Below, one piece after another: positions 36,560 through 49,099 of a stretch of 64,000 bases of DNA. The position numbers and the translations under genes are program-made. The stretch is from NCBI RefSeq assembly GCF_020536995.1, contig NC_068356.1, positions 24,471,809 to 24,535,808 on the forward strand. The letters are read 5' to 3'. The DNA comes from Dreissena polymorpha. Taxonomy: Eukaryota; Mollusca; Bivalvia; Myida; Dreissenidae. The first letter of the stretch is position 1. Every line of letters starts with the position of its first letter. The notes beneath the pieces are model-generated. The model saw only the letters and a list, made by a program, of their open reading frames with translations, did no database searches and had not been told where the DNA came from.

Positions 36560-37215
36560 TACTAAAGAATTGAATAGCATCTTTCTGCATTATATCGGTG
36601 TATGAACTGTCGGGAAAATTACGCCTAATTTGCATAAACGCCGACGGCGTTTATGCATAAATTAGGTGTATTTTTCCCGACAGTTCATACACCGATGGAA
36701 TGCAGACAAATGGTATTCAATTCTTATAATTACAACACAAAATGATCTTAAAGCTGAAATTATATCGTGGTGTAAATTTGGCATAAATTAGGTGTATTTT
36801 TCCCGACAGTTCATACACAGATGGAATGCAGACAAATGGTATTCAATTCTTATAATTACAACACAAAATGATCTTAAAGCTGAAATTCTATCGTGGTAAT
36901 GGTCGTAAAAGTCCTTTTCAATCTAGCGTATGAATCTATTTTCAGTTCCAGTTTCATCTCCGTCAAACGGGTATACATCGTTGAAGTTCGCGCTAAAATA
37001 TAACGTCATTTCGCTATTGACCAATAAAAAAAAACGCCATTAAATTTCGCGCAAAACATAACGTCATTTTGGCAACTTGTTTATGACCAGAAAGTAGCGC
37101 CACGAATATTTATGTTTAAATTTGCATACGAAGTGGGTTCATCAAAAAATGAAAAACCGGCCACGTGAACAAATTATCCAATCAGAATGCAGCATTCATA
37201 AGAATGTGACATAAG
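36560..37215. mobile_element. Insertion with large palindrome and internal duplication
   Basis: Absent from copy A at the matching point (after CTTTACT, 1347-1353). 36600-36700 is a long inverted repeat (GAACTGTCGGGAAAA against TTTTCCCGACAGTTC) with the centre AACGCCGACGGCGTT. A piece of about 125 bp (36655-36775) is then repeated directly at 36780-36900. The last 300 bp are unrelated AT-rich sequence. Probably a MITE or fold-back element with a partial second copy. Confidence 0.65.
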
Positions 37216-38706
37216 TTGTAATTATTTCTTTATAGTGTTTATGTTAGAAAATACCAGCATTTTGAGGTAATTAACCATGATGACATATTAATATCCAAAT
37301 ATATGACATGTTTATAAATCGGTGAATAAACATGCAAGCAAAGCGTCATACAAATTTATGAGTCGTTATTTATCATAAAAGAACTCAGTCTTGAAATGGA
37401 AGGGTCAATTAGGCTGCGCCCCTTTTAGTTCTGTTCTTGAACTATCTCTTTCCAAATATGGACTTAATACGCCATGCCTTCTTATTGTCCATTGGGTTTT
37501 GATTTGATTACATTGAGTTTCATCAGTCCGATCATGTCAGATCATAATTTATTGTCGTTTCATTCCCCATTACTGTGGCTTCAGACGGTATGAGCTCTTG
37601 GCCAGCCTCCTTTCCCGCCCAACAATTCGCTGTCGTAATGTACTCTTAGCGGCCGATCACTGGTCGCGTTCAGAGTCCTTAGCACGGACTCCTCGATCTG
37701 TTCAAACAGCTCGCGTGGAGTGTAACCGTCCCTCACTGACCTGGCTACGGTGATAAGCCCCGGTTTCCTCTTCATAACATTTTTCAACATATGCTTGAGG
37801 AAGATCGTGCGGCGCCTTACTTCCTTTTCGTCAGTGGCGTGGACTATGACTGCGCTCTGTTCCGGAGTATTGGCGCCCGAGCAGACCCGGAACTCACGGT
37901 AGTCCAGGTACGTCCTTGGAGACGTGTTGGCACAGAACCCTATGAAATGAAGAGCACCAAGCTGCTCGATTGTCATCGAACTTAAATACGCGACCAGTTG
38001 CGGAACAACGTGATCTGTTGTTTTAACGCGACTACAAATCGATATGGCTTTTGATAAAATTAATAATCTCAGTGTATCAGCGTAAACGGCTTCGAGATTT
38101 AGTTGAGTTATCTCCAAGCATCTGGTAGACGTTTTCAGTGCGTCTGTTTCGCAATCTTTTTTGTTCATCACATTCTCAACTTACTCCGTTAGAAATTTGT
38201 CCATGACCTTCTCCTGCGCCGCATCGACCGGACAAAAGACGGGCGTGATTATGTCATTTAAAAACCACAACTTATCAAGCGTAACATTAGTTTTCAAGAT
38301 GGGATCTACGACGTAGGTACATCCGTAAAAGTCTTCGTCAATATCTAGAAGAACGCTCTCTCGCCCGGTGGCCCAGTCGCTGTTGTTGAAGTACTTTCAA
38401 CCCAGATCACGCGGTTTAGAAAGCCCGCCATCGTTGCCGCCTGAGGTAGAAATATACCACGATTTGGGTAGAGTATAAACAAATACTCGGAAATAGTGGT
38501 AACTTTATCTTACAGCTAAATGATATTATGGAAGGAATCTATAAGGTTCATGTAAACGTGTGCTTTACCAGTACCATGGTTTACATGCCTACTTCTTGAC
38601 CATAACGGACATCTGTTTTGGCCTCTCACTTTCGGTTAAAGGTCAAATGCACGATTTAACTCGTTAAAATATAGATCTATCAACATCCTCATTCATTTGT
38701 TCTGAA

Positions 38707-39179
38707 AGAGGCGGTCAACAAGATTGCTATTTATCACGAAGAAAAGAAACGTTCTAAAATACCGTATTTTTTACAATTATTAGTTAATATTGATTAAAAT
38801 ATCACGATTGTCATATTACATTACTTGAAAAATGTTATTAAGTTTTCATATTTTCAGTATATTTGTTAATAAAATTTTACTGAGTATGTCTACCAGGTAA
38901 TTTGGAGAGTTCTGTTGATGTCGTTATATTTTGTGAAACTACGAGGATTGCTTATATAAAGTATAAAATACTAGGAGTGTTTTTACTTTTTTACTCCAGA
39001 ACTCCAGGGGTCAGTGGTTCGAGCCCTGTTGAGGGTTACATTTTTTATACCTATTCTTGTTTTTTTTACTGGATATTTTTAGATCCAATGTTTTAATTTA
39101 TCAATGTAAAACATTTAATGACGGTATTTTAGAACTTTTCCTTTTTTCGTGATATATAGCAATCTGTTTGACCGCCCCT
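38707..39179. mobile_element. TTAA-type TIR element, copy B counterpart
   Basis: Same element as 3118-3589, inherited through the segmental duplication. The flanking TTAA is mutated on both sides. The tRNA-like B box GGTTCGAGCCC is kept at 39016-39026. Confidence 0.7.
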
Positions 39180-41077
39180 TGAAAGTTCAATATAGATCTA
39201 TATTTTAATCAATGTATCGTATAAGAATAATTACCTTAAGTAATTATTCCAAATCAGCATTTCTATTGATTTTTAAGTGAATGCAAAACAAATCGTTAAT
39301 CTGCACGCACTTGCCTGCTGAAATTACGTCACTGGATTTGCATCATTCATTCAGTTCAAGGACGCGAGTGGTAGCCATTTTAAAACGCAGTTTCATTAAA
39401 CCATGACGTATTTATTTGTTAAGGAGAGATCATTATAATACAGAGGAATTAATGTGTTGGAATATATGGCTCGAATGAAACCAGTGTGATTGTAAGGTAG
39501 ATTTATTTAATAATGAAGAATGTACTGTACTCGACTAACGTGATCCTTTAAACAAGTGTTCAAATTGGACAAATTAGGGATTTAGAACAGCATCAGTGCC
39601 AGACTTAAGGGGCTTAAATCATATACATGTGGTGCACTGTTATTTTTCGACGGACATTTACAAAATAAAGTTAAGGGGGAATTTTTTTTGATGAACAAGC
39701 CGTTCATTTTTAGTTGATAAAAAAATGTCTATCCACAACGGATTGCCTGATAATGCTGATTACATGAACTGTTTAGATGGAACAGAAAGATGGCGATGAA
39801 CACATGTACCGTGACTCCGTGTATGTCGTATGTCGCGTGTAGATTTTCAACTTATCATGCAAACAAACAAAACTAACAGAAATTAAACATAATGTTTGTT
39901 ATCCATTCAAAACGATGATAAGTATAGCATCAATTTCACTTGTATATGCCATTAAGAAAAGAGTGCGGAAAAATTGTTTATAGACTAAAATTAGCAATAT
40001 CCGCAGTTATAAATGTTACATCATGCTTGAAGTGCGGGTACACATTTTGTCAGTTGAAAATGACAACCGTCTAAGTGTTTGGTCTTTTACTAAGAAAACA
40101 AGAATCTAAGTTTGAACGAAACCTTATATGTTCTACCTGAGTGTGTTTCAAATGCCAAATTCCTTTGAATCGAGGCATAGACTCTATATCGATATTTTGT
40201 CTTGTAACTCTATGGTCATTTTTATATTACTTTTTTTTTAAATTTAACCTTACTATTTTGTCAACAAAATCCTGGCAGCCTCTAATTAATTCCAGTACAT
40301 AATGACACTTGGCAAGTTGCATAGTATTCTCTATGCACAAAGCCATTCACGAGCGTCGCACGCGTGCGCGAATGGCTAAACGAATCATCTGTTAGTTGTT
40401 TTCGTGCCTTTATGTATGTATACATTATTGACCGATAAAGGTAATACTATATGTACATTCTATTCTACGAAACTCCAAGTTATCGGTTACAATATAGTGT
40501 CGTATGTAAACCATAAAAGTTAAATTATTTTATGAAGTCGAGCGGTTACCTTTAAAGTTTTAATATAGTTAATCAACAAACAAATCCCCAATCACACAGT
40601 GAGTGATACCTGTATGAATCCGTCGTTTGTCTGCATGAGGTATTTGAGTTGATCCTTGGTGGGCCACTTGAAGAACGGATATCCGGGCACATTGAGAACA
40701 GGCGCCGTGTAGCTGTGACCGTCAATGTGAACCTGAGGTGGGGTAAACGGAAAAAATATGAAGTGGATATTTCACAGATTTTCAAATCGAATGTTGAAAA
40801 ACTGTCCCAACTTTTAGTAATATAATTTTATAACATGCTATACCCTGTTTTCAATGTAATACAACCATTACATTTTTTTTTATATCACACATGTATAATA
40901 CAACATATTTAAGCGTTTAGTTTTCGTTTATTGACCAATCGCATTTTGTTATTTTGCTTTGTAAAAGCCGAGGCATTCCAAATGACATCAGAAAATGTAA
41001 CCAATATATTCGAGATTTATCATTATGTTTGCGTAAATATTTATTTAATTTGCTCATTTAAAAACATGTGATAAAAA

Positions 41078-41222
41078 GATCTGACACTCGCTGTCATATC
41101 ATACCAAATTTTATTAAACTCGTCCAGGAAATTCGTTAGTAAGCTCGCCAAAGGCTCGCTTACTAACAAAATGCCTGAACTCGTTTAATAAAATATGGTA
41201 TGATATGACAACTCGTGCCAGA
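41078..41222. mobile_element. 145-bp hairpin MITE
   Basis: Near-perfect inverted repeat: GTCATATCATACCAAATTTT on the left and its complement on the right, with outer ends AGATCTGACACTCG and CTCGTGCCAGATC. A second stem (AGTAAGCTCGCC) sits at the loop. Part of a segment (40840-41230) absent from copy A. Confidence 0.75.
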
Positions 41223-41341
41223 TCCTATATAAATAAATAAGTGAAACCCTTACTCTAAAAAAACGTCCGAAAAAAACGTGTTATTTATCAATAATATAAA
41301 TCATAATAATAATAGGCGCTCATGTAATGGCATATGCTTAA

Positions 41342-41553
41342 CCCATTTATGCCTAGCGTCTAGAAAAAGACCTTGGCAAACAGCGTAGACCCAGATGAGC
41401 CGCCGCATGATAGGGTCTGCGTTGCATGCTTGCTTAAAGAAATTTCTGTAAGAAATATTTTAAATATAAAAATAAACATACTAGACATCCCTTATTTTGG
41501 AAATAAATTGATCCAATTTAGAAGGATGGGAGAGTCCACTAGGCATATATGGG
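41342..41553. mobile_element. 212-bp TTAA MITE with clean empty site
   Basis: Ends CCCATTTATGCCTAG and CTAGGCATATATGGG, flanked by TTAA at 41338-41341 and 41554-41557. Copy A shows the uninserted site GCTTAATCAGGCG near 5393, proving a TTAA target duplication (piggyBac/Kolobok-like mobilisation). Confidence 0.88.
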
Positions 41554-42150
41554 TTAATCAGGCGTATTTAGCATGACAAACTTTTGTTCTAGTCTTGGTT
41601 ACGAGTTCCAGTGAGAGCTGGTTTTTGGACACACACCTTTGCATTGTTTTTGTCCAAACGTACTGTATGATTAATCAATCTGATTTCTTGTTTGTAACCT
41701 TGAATTTAAATTAAACAAAAGAACAAAACAAATTTAGAACAGAAATTTGTACGCTCACATCCGAACAAAACGAGTTTAGCTGACAGTGTATCGACCTAAT
41801 CGACAAAAGAATCTTTGGATGTTTACCAGCGTGTTCCCAGTCTGAGGTATAACTCCTTTGTTCGCTGCATCAAACCAGTACGGAAGCACTGAAACAAACG
41901 CAATAAAGCTTAATTTAGTGTTAACTAAGTTTATATTAGCCCGGCATCTAACGATGCGGGAAGTGTATGGCGATTAGCCTGTCCGGTCGATCATTGTTCC
42001 ATAAGTACATACGATGGTGAGCCGAAATGACATTTTATAACACACCATCGATGCTTCCTTCAAAGCTGTGAGTAGATGTTGTCTGTGAACACACATCAAC
42101 AAACTCAGATCCTTCATGGCTTATTTTGACATTTACATATTTTAAAAGTT

Positions 42151-42827
42151 CACACACACAGTACTTTGTCAGTACTTTGATTCTTATTACTTTAGTATTT
42201 AATGCATTAAATTTGTTATATGGACGACGAGTAAGCAGTATAATTGAGGAGAGAAACAGGATTTGATTGCATATTTGTATCCGTGTTCGAGCATTATATT
42301 GACGGAAACTGACAGCTATAATACTTAATTCAATGTTATCCTCTAATTACTTAGAAATCGTGACATCTTGATCTCATCATGCGAGTATGTATTGCTAGGT
42401 TTTCGTTCACTGCTCATATATATATGGTTGTTAGTTTTTGTGCGCATTGGTTTAACTAATACTGTAAATACTATCTTAACTATCTAACTAACATGTCTTC
42501 CGCGAGGGACATTAAATGGGGGTGCAGTGTATCGGTGCTTCACACCGGGCACTTAAAAGAACCAGGGACGCCTCTGGAATCGGGGCGTTTCCTGCATCCC
42601 GCTCGAACCCCCACTAACACCTCTCTTCGGGTGGAGAGCACAGTAACAACACACACAAGTTCATACATAAACTATAAACAATAAATCATGAATACAAATA
42701 TTAATGGTGTTAATACTTATAATACTTATACTAATAATGGTGATGGGGTGATTATTGCAATAAGGATAATAATAATAATTTCAAATAAAAATAAATAAAT
42801 ACTACTACTACTACTACTACTACTACT
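42151..42827. mobile_element. Probable LINE 3' tail and triplet microsatellites
   Basis: 42490-42640 (CCGCGAGGGACATTAAA, ATCCCGCTCGAACCCCCA) resembles the 3' untranslated tail of a mollusc non-LTR retrotransposon. It is followed by AATAAT-rich sequence and a (TAC)n run at 42802-42830, as retroposon tails often are. No reverse transcriptase seen. The family assignment is from memory of similar tails. Confidence 0.45.
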
Positions 42828-43263
42828 ACGCGGAGTTTTCGCGGCTTATTTTACATTATTACATATTGCTGGTCATAAACCTATAGAAACAAAACAGAAA
42901 ACCAAAAGAAGAATGGAAGTGAAATTAAAACATATGAGTCAACCGGCCACACGCGAAGTATCCGTATTTATAGGCGCGTTTTTCGAACAAACCTGTTTTA
43001 GTGGTTTGTCGGGCATTGCCATTTGATTCGATTATTTACAGTATCGAGAATCATCGCGCTCATGCTTAATACATTAGTCAATATGATGGAATAATTATTG
43101 TTTAATTAATCAAAAATAATATTTACTATTGTATTGTTGAAAACACATTAAGAATCTATTACTGACATACCATAATTATATTGCTGAATATCTTCATTTA
43201 TTATTTCTGGTCTAAAGAAAATTCCAGGTCACGTAGTTCACGGATAGCGTCTTTATTATATAA
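42828..43263. repeat. Duplicated unit, copy I (left part)
   Basis: Matches 50643-50880 plus 51405-51601 (GGAGTTTTCGCGGCTTATTT to GGATAGCGTCTTTATTATAT). Its right part resumes at 49100 after a 5.8-kb insertion. Confidence 0.9.
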
Positions 43264-45235
43264 TATTTTATGCACACATAAAATATTTTATGTCATTGTA
43301 CGATTTCTTAATTGTTGAACATTATATTGGTTCAAGCCTTATATTTAATTACTTGTGTATAACCTCAGTGTGGGGTCACATGGGCTCTTTTGACCAATCA
43401 AATTCAGTGTTGGCCATTGTGGCCCTTTGTATCCTTTTAGACTAACGAGGAATCCAATATGGTCGAAATTAACAATTACGCTCTTAGGCGATACTTCCAA
43501 GGATTAATTTTAATAGGATATGATGCCGTTTCATTCCGTTTATGTGAAGGATTATCTCTCGTTGTACGAAGACTTACACCAATGGTGTTATCCCGTGTGA
43601 TACTAAGTTTAAAGGGCAGTTGAACGAGTACACATGCTTATCACTATCACTACTTATCAGTATCAGTGCCGTGTGCAGAAAACTTTGCGACGTATACGCA
43701 GTCTACCGTGAAAGGTTTCCAAGATGGCGGCGCCCACAGCGTAATTAGCGCATATCGCCAGTCACTTTTTTTATGCTGATCAGCTACACAGTTGTCGCTG
43801 CCCTGTATCAGTCATACTGATTCAGTTCAGATAAGTATTCAAATATCGTGTTAACATTTGTGCCTGACTTTAAGTTCTGGCTGTTTAAATTATTATTTTT
43901 TCTGCCTTTTTAAGAATGATGATCAATTCGGGTCAGCTCTATGTATCTTGTATATTTATTATTGTCTTATTTAATTTAAAGTTCAGCCTGGGCTTATACT
44001 TTATGAATATTTACGACACATTTGTATTGTCAGTTTAGCTGGGTTTCCCACTGTCACATTAACAGATGTCTTCACGTTTTTATGAAATAAACAATGAAAC
44101 ACCCTTTCATTTTAGTCTATATAATTATTACCATACCTCATTTATATGGTCAACGTGTGTATTTTAAAATTCTTGTGATGTGTTTTGTTGTGCTATTGTT
44201 GTTCATGTTTTCTTTATGGCAATTATTTGGTCGTAATATTTTCATTAACATATCCTTGTTAAGTCTGTAACTACTAAAAACTATAAGTAATTTTAATATT
44301 CTTAAAAGCTTCATATTCATATATATATATATATATATATCTTATTTGTATGTGGTGTGGTGTGTCTTATAGTCACAATGTAATTTTAACCTTCAAGTTT
44401 TGTCTTGTAGTCACATCTGGTCAGTCTATTTGTGACTTGTAGTCACAATAGTTCACATAAGGTTATACCCAAGGAGTGTCCGTAAAGGTGACCGGTAGCT
44501 GCAGAATCCCCCAGCCCGAGCCAGAGAACAGAAATATCCTTTCACGTATCCTTCAGTTAATGAAAAAGCGTGTCTTTATGATGCCAAAAACTTGCTGAAG
44601 TTTCTTTCTACATTTTTATTTATCAAACTATTTTCCATTATTATACTTTCATTAATGCTTCATAAGTGTAATATCTATCAATTTTAATTTTTTTATATAA
44701 ATTTTATGTACAGGTATATGTTTTGTAAACACATTTTGATTTATATAATTATATACATAGGTGTTTCATCAAATAAGCAAGTTTCAGGTTTCAAGTATTT
44801 GTGTACGTATAACATTTGTGCTCATTATAAGCAAGACATATGTATTTGTATCTATCTAAAACACACTCTAGTGTTATTGTCAATAAAAGCCATGCTCGCT
44901 ATTTAATATACTATCATTTACCGGTATGTGTCTTTATGTACTTAAGTCATGAACAATGTGAATCATATTCACAATCTTGAACTCGTGGGTTATATACTGT
45001 ATGAATTATAAAAAAGCGGCTCTTCTTAACATTTGATTATGTTTTCGACTCGCAGTATATTTTACAATAGGATTTTGGAGACAATTATTTATAATCTCTT
45101 TAGCAATATTAATGTAATTTTTGTTATCTGTCATTATATTTTCAAGATTATACCAAGTTTAAATCATTTTAATCATCTGTTCTGTATGCTGCTGGTTTTA
45201 TAATATATGCACGCTGTTAGTTATCATTTCAGGCC

Positions 45236-45478
45236 ATGCCTACCTCTCAACACCGCAATACAAAGGACCTGTCCGCTGGCTGGCACTTCCTGTACAAGTA
45301 CTACAAAGGGGCGATAAGGCACGTTCCCAGCCCTTCCTTTGAACACTACATTAACCTGCCTACCTCTCAACACCCCAATACAGAGGACCTGTCCGCTGGC
45401 TGGCACTTCCTGTACAAGTACTACAATGGGACGATAAGGCACGTTTTCAGCCCTTCCTATCGAACACTACATTAAACC
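45236..45478 (+). repeat. 119-bp tandem pair, coding-like
   Basis: Two adjacent copies encode, in the same frame, TSQHxNTxDLSAGWHFLYKYY and a short tail; the frame stops at 45473-45475. In-frame conservation is suggestive, but two copies of recent origin would show it by chance. No protein family recognised. Confidence 0.5.
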
Positions 45479-45639
45479 ACGAAGGACCAGAACGAACAAT
45501 TACGGCTAGAAACAGGAAGACTTCACTCTTCAGAACATTGTGTTTTATCTAGTGATCTTCAGTTTTTATGTTTTATATGTCATACTTATACATTTTTAAT
45601 GTTATGTCCGATTATAGTTATCAGCTCAGGCTGATACTA

Positions 45640-46880
45640 ATGGTTTAGTTCTCTCCGAAGTAAGTATGTATATGCCTGATTAAAATTTTTTCAGTTTAGA
45701 CTGATATTGATGTTATAGTTCTCTACGAAGGAACTATTTTTATGCAGGCCTTGATTATATTTTTCAATATTCGGCCTGATTTTGCTTATACCGTTCAGGC
45801 TGATATTGTTGTTATAGTTCTCTACACAGGAACTATGTTTATGAAGGCCTTGCTTATTCATTTTTCAATATTTGGCCTGATTTTGCTTATACCGTTCAGG
45901 CTGATATTGTTATTATAGTTCTCTACGCAGAACTATGTTTATGCAGGCCTTGCTTATTTATTTTTCAATATTTGGCCTGATTTTGCTTATACCGTTCAGG
46001 CTGATATTGTTATTATAGTTCTCTACGCAGAACAATATTATAGTTCTCTACGCAGAACTATGTTTATGCAGGCCTTGCTTTTATATTTTCCATTATTCAG
46101 CCTGATTTTAGTTATACCGTTCAGGCTGATATGGATGTTATAGTTCTCTACGCAGAACTATTTTTATGCAGGCCTTGCTTATTATTATTTTCCAATATTC
46201 AGCCTGAGTTTAGTTGGACCGTTCAGGCCGATATTGATATTTTAGTTCTCTACGCAGAACTATGTTTATGCAGGCCTTGCTTATTATTATTTTCCAATAT
46301 TCAGCCTGATTTTAGTTGGACTGTTCAGGCCGATATTGATATCTTAGTTCTCTACGAAGGAACTATGTTTATGCAGGCTTTGCTTATTATATTTTACAAT
46401 ATTCAGCCTGATTTTAGTTGGACCGTTCAGGCCGATATTGAGATTTTAGTTCTCTACGAAGGAACTATATTTATTCAGGCTGTGCATATATTTTTCTATA
46501 TTCAAACTGATTTTCAGTATTCCATTCAGGCTGATATTGATGTTATGGTTCTCTACGAAGGAACTATGTTTTATGCAACCCTTGCTTATATTTTTCAGTA
46601 TTCTTCCTGATTTTAGTTATTCCGTTCAGGATGATATTGAGGTTATAGTTCTCTACGAAGGAACTATGTTTTATGCAACCCTTGCTTATATTTTTCAGTA
46701 TTCTTCCTGATTTTAGTTATTCCGTTCAGGACGATATTGAGGATATAGTTCTCTACAAAGGAACTAAATTTATGCATGATTTTAGTTATTCAGTTCAGTC
46801 CATGCTTATATTTTTCAATATTCTGCAGGATTTAAGTTATTCAGTCTAGACTGATATTGATACTATAGTTGTCTTCGAAG
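45640..46880 (+). repeat. ~105-bp tandem array
   Basis: About eleven imperfect units with the phrases CCGTTCAGGCTGATATTG, TAGTTCTCTACG(A/C)AG and TATGCAGGCCTTGCTTAT. Between 46131 and 46610 consecutive units of 102 bp stay in one open frame, giving repeated VQADIDILVLYEGTMF-like peptides; elsewhere indels break the frame. Probably a non-coding minisatellite in which the open stretch is a by-product of unit length. Confidence 0.85.
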
Positions 46881-47599
46881 GAGCTATTTTACCTAAGTTG
46901 GGTACCAGATCAGGTCATGAATGTACTTACATGTTCTGCCGATTCAGATATCTGGACATGCCATGCATATATTTATCTTTTAATTTCTGCCCAGTCAGGC
47001 ATCGTTGGGGTTTACACTACCCCTCTAACTAAACTTATTTCTATTTCTTATGACCAAAGTTTTTAACTTATTTTCCCTGTTTTTCTTATTGGTATGTGCC
47101 AATTTTACCGTATATGCCAATCTTAACGGGTAGTTATTCTAACAGTTCTAGTGTCAACACATCTTTCCCATTATAAACCTGTGTGTTGGCGTACTATACG
47201 AATAAAATTGCCTTCTGCCCGATAATCTTCATCTCACAAAAGATGCTTCTGGGTCTAAGATTTTGAAGCTACTGTTGGGCATATTAGTTTTTCATATCTG
47301 AGTTAAAGGGAAGGTCGCCCCACAGGGATCTGCCACATCCCTATGTAAATAATCATGCTCCACTAAGTCACACCAAATAAGATCAATACGTTTCCTAGGT
47401 TTTGTCCTCGAAAGCCATTACATATATATTTTCCATCATAATCCATTACCCTTTTTACTTTGCTTACTCATAAGCGATAATCGTTAGCCCAGTTCTTTCA
47501 CGTTTTAAATCACGGGTTTGTTACCCGAGCTGTTCCATATGGTTATTCCCACAGATATTCCTCTGGATTATTGGTATTTGTTGTATATGTCTCTTTAAC

Positions 47600-48960
47600 T
47601 GTCTGCCAGTTTACATCTGCAGCCCAATTGTTTATTAAATTTTGATTGGTCGCTCTTTTTCAAGTACATTCCGAATCTTACTTTTGTCAAGGTTTTTCAT
47701 ATTATGTATATATGTTAACTGACAGTTTATTGTTCTAATGGTCTTTTACTCATTTACTGGTACATGTACTTCATGCCAATGCTGGTTGCCTGTCGGTTCC
47801 AAACCACAGCTCCATAGTTGTACTACACAGTACATTATTGCTTTCCCTGTTTATGTGTTACAATTATTAATTTGCTTTTGTTGTGTTGCTTGACTGTTTA
47901 TGTTTAACCAACAGTTTAACCCCGCAGGTAACCTTTTACCTATTACCAAGGTCTGTTATCAAGGCAATGTTTGTCTTTTTTATCTCATTGTCTGATAGTT
48001 TAAGAATGCTGTTCCATTGTTTTACTATATGATTGCTTACTCCTGTATGGGTACATATTTTTACTTTTGTTGTTCTGCTGTACAATCTATGTTTACCTGA
48101 TAGGTAAAGGGTGCAGATTGTATTTAAAATTTTACCAATACCCTTTATTCAAGCCAATATGTGTTAAATACTTTTCATATGTTGTCTGATGGATAAGGGC
48201 AGCCCCTACATTGTTTTACACTGGGTTCATGATATCATACTACTTAACCACTACATTTTAATATTTTGCTTCGTCAGGTTCTTGTACATTTAAGGTTAAT
48301 CTTATAGTTTAAAGCTGCACATTCATTTTCACCTCTTAACAGGTACCTGTACTTAGTCTTAATTCCAAAATCTGTTGTATACATCTGTTTGGTCATCTTG
48401 TTGGTTTAAGGCCGCAGCTCCATTGTATAACATATTATTGTTTACTTTCTTATCGATACAGGTAATTTTTCACCTATAACAAAGGCCTGTAATTAGGGCC
48501 ATATCTGTTGTATATATCTCCTATGCATGATGGTTTAGGGCCACAGATCCATTGTTTTCCTATATTATTGCCTACTTTTTACCGTTACATCTTTTTTATA
48601 TTTATTTTCGTTGCTTTGCTTTACAATTTATGTTTACCTGACAGTTTAAGGCTGCAGGTAATTTTTCATTTATTAATAAGGCTGCTGTTTAAGGCAAGTA
48701 TCTGTTGCTTATATCTCCTATGTTGTCTGGCGGTTTAGTGCTCGGATCGGGGATTATACTATATTATTGATTGCCTACTCTTTAACCGGTACGTTGTCTT
48801 ATTTTATGGTGTGTTGCTTTGCCGTACAATTTATGTTTACCTGACAGTTTTAGGCTGCAAGCAAACGTTTCACCTTTTAACAAGGCTGTTTATTAAAGCC
48901 ATTATTTGTTGGATATATCCCCTATGTTGAATGACAGTTTAAGGCCGCAGATACATGTTG
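47600..48960 (+). repeat. ~190-210-bp tandem array
   Basis: About six diverged units with TTTATGTTTACCTGACAGTT, GGCTGCAGGTAA and TATCTGTTG...ATATCTCC in the same order. Part of the 5.8-kb insertion. No coding potential. Confidence 0.75.
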
Positions 48961-49099
48961 TTGTTTTTTTTATCTTTTTTATGGCATTTTATAATAAATG
49001 CCCGTTTTCAATCAACAATATTGTGTTTGTTCTTTCCTTCAAGTCATACGAGTCCGTCCGGTCTATGACCTTTTCATTACCACCGAGGACAATACATAA

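Larger units (their letters stand above)
37581..41888 (-). pseudogene. UPF0489 gene copy B (pseudogene, lacks exon 1)
   Basis: Exons matching copy A: 41888-41827, 40732-40610 and 38440-37581; exon 1 with the membrane anchor is missing. Three kinds of damage: a net 283-bp deletion at about 38398 removes the middle of exon 4 and shifts the frame; a TAA at 38181-38183 replaces a TTA codon; and HIDGHSD reads HIDGHSY in exon 3, losing a probable metal-ligand Asp. By contrast the C-terminus (ITVARS...DGYTP...EESVLRTL, to the stop at 37581-37583) is in the conserved frame, unlike in copy A. Intron borders are preserved. Not expected to make a working protein. Confidence 0.88.
35505..42150. repeat. 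Segmental duplication, copy B
   Basis: Collinear with copy A (285-5965). It contains the decayed second UPF0489 gene and three insertions absent from A (about 36560-37215, 40840-41230 and 41342-41553). The copy ends at about 42150, before the place where exon 1 would be needed, so this gene copy was incomplete from the start. Confidence 0.93.
43264..49099. mobile_element. 5.8-kb unidentified insertion
   Basis: Copy II of the surrounding unit has the uninserted site TTATATAACGATTA at about 51595-51608. Here the same site is split, with ATAA at 43260-43263 and again at 49100-49103, so 5,836 bp were inserted with a probable 4-bp duplication. No terminal inverted repeats and no recognisable protein were found. 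Internally there are a 119-bp pair (45240-45475) and two tandem arrays (45640-46880 and 47600-48960). The element class is unknown. Confidence 0.6.
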
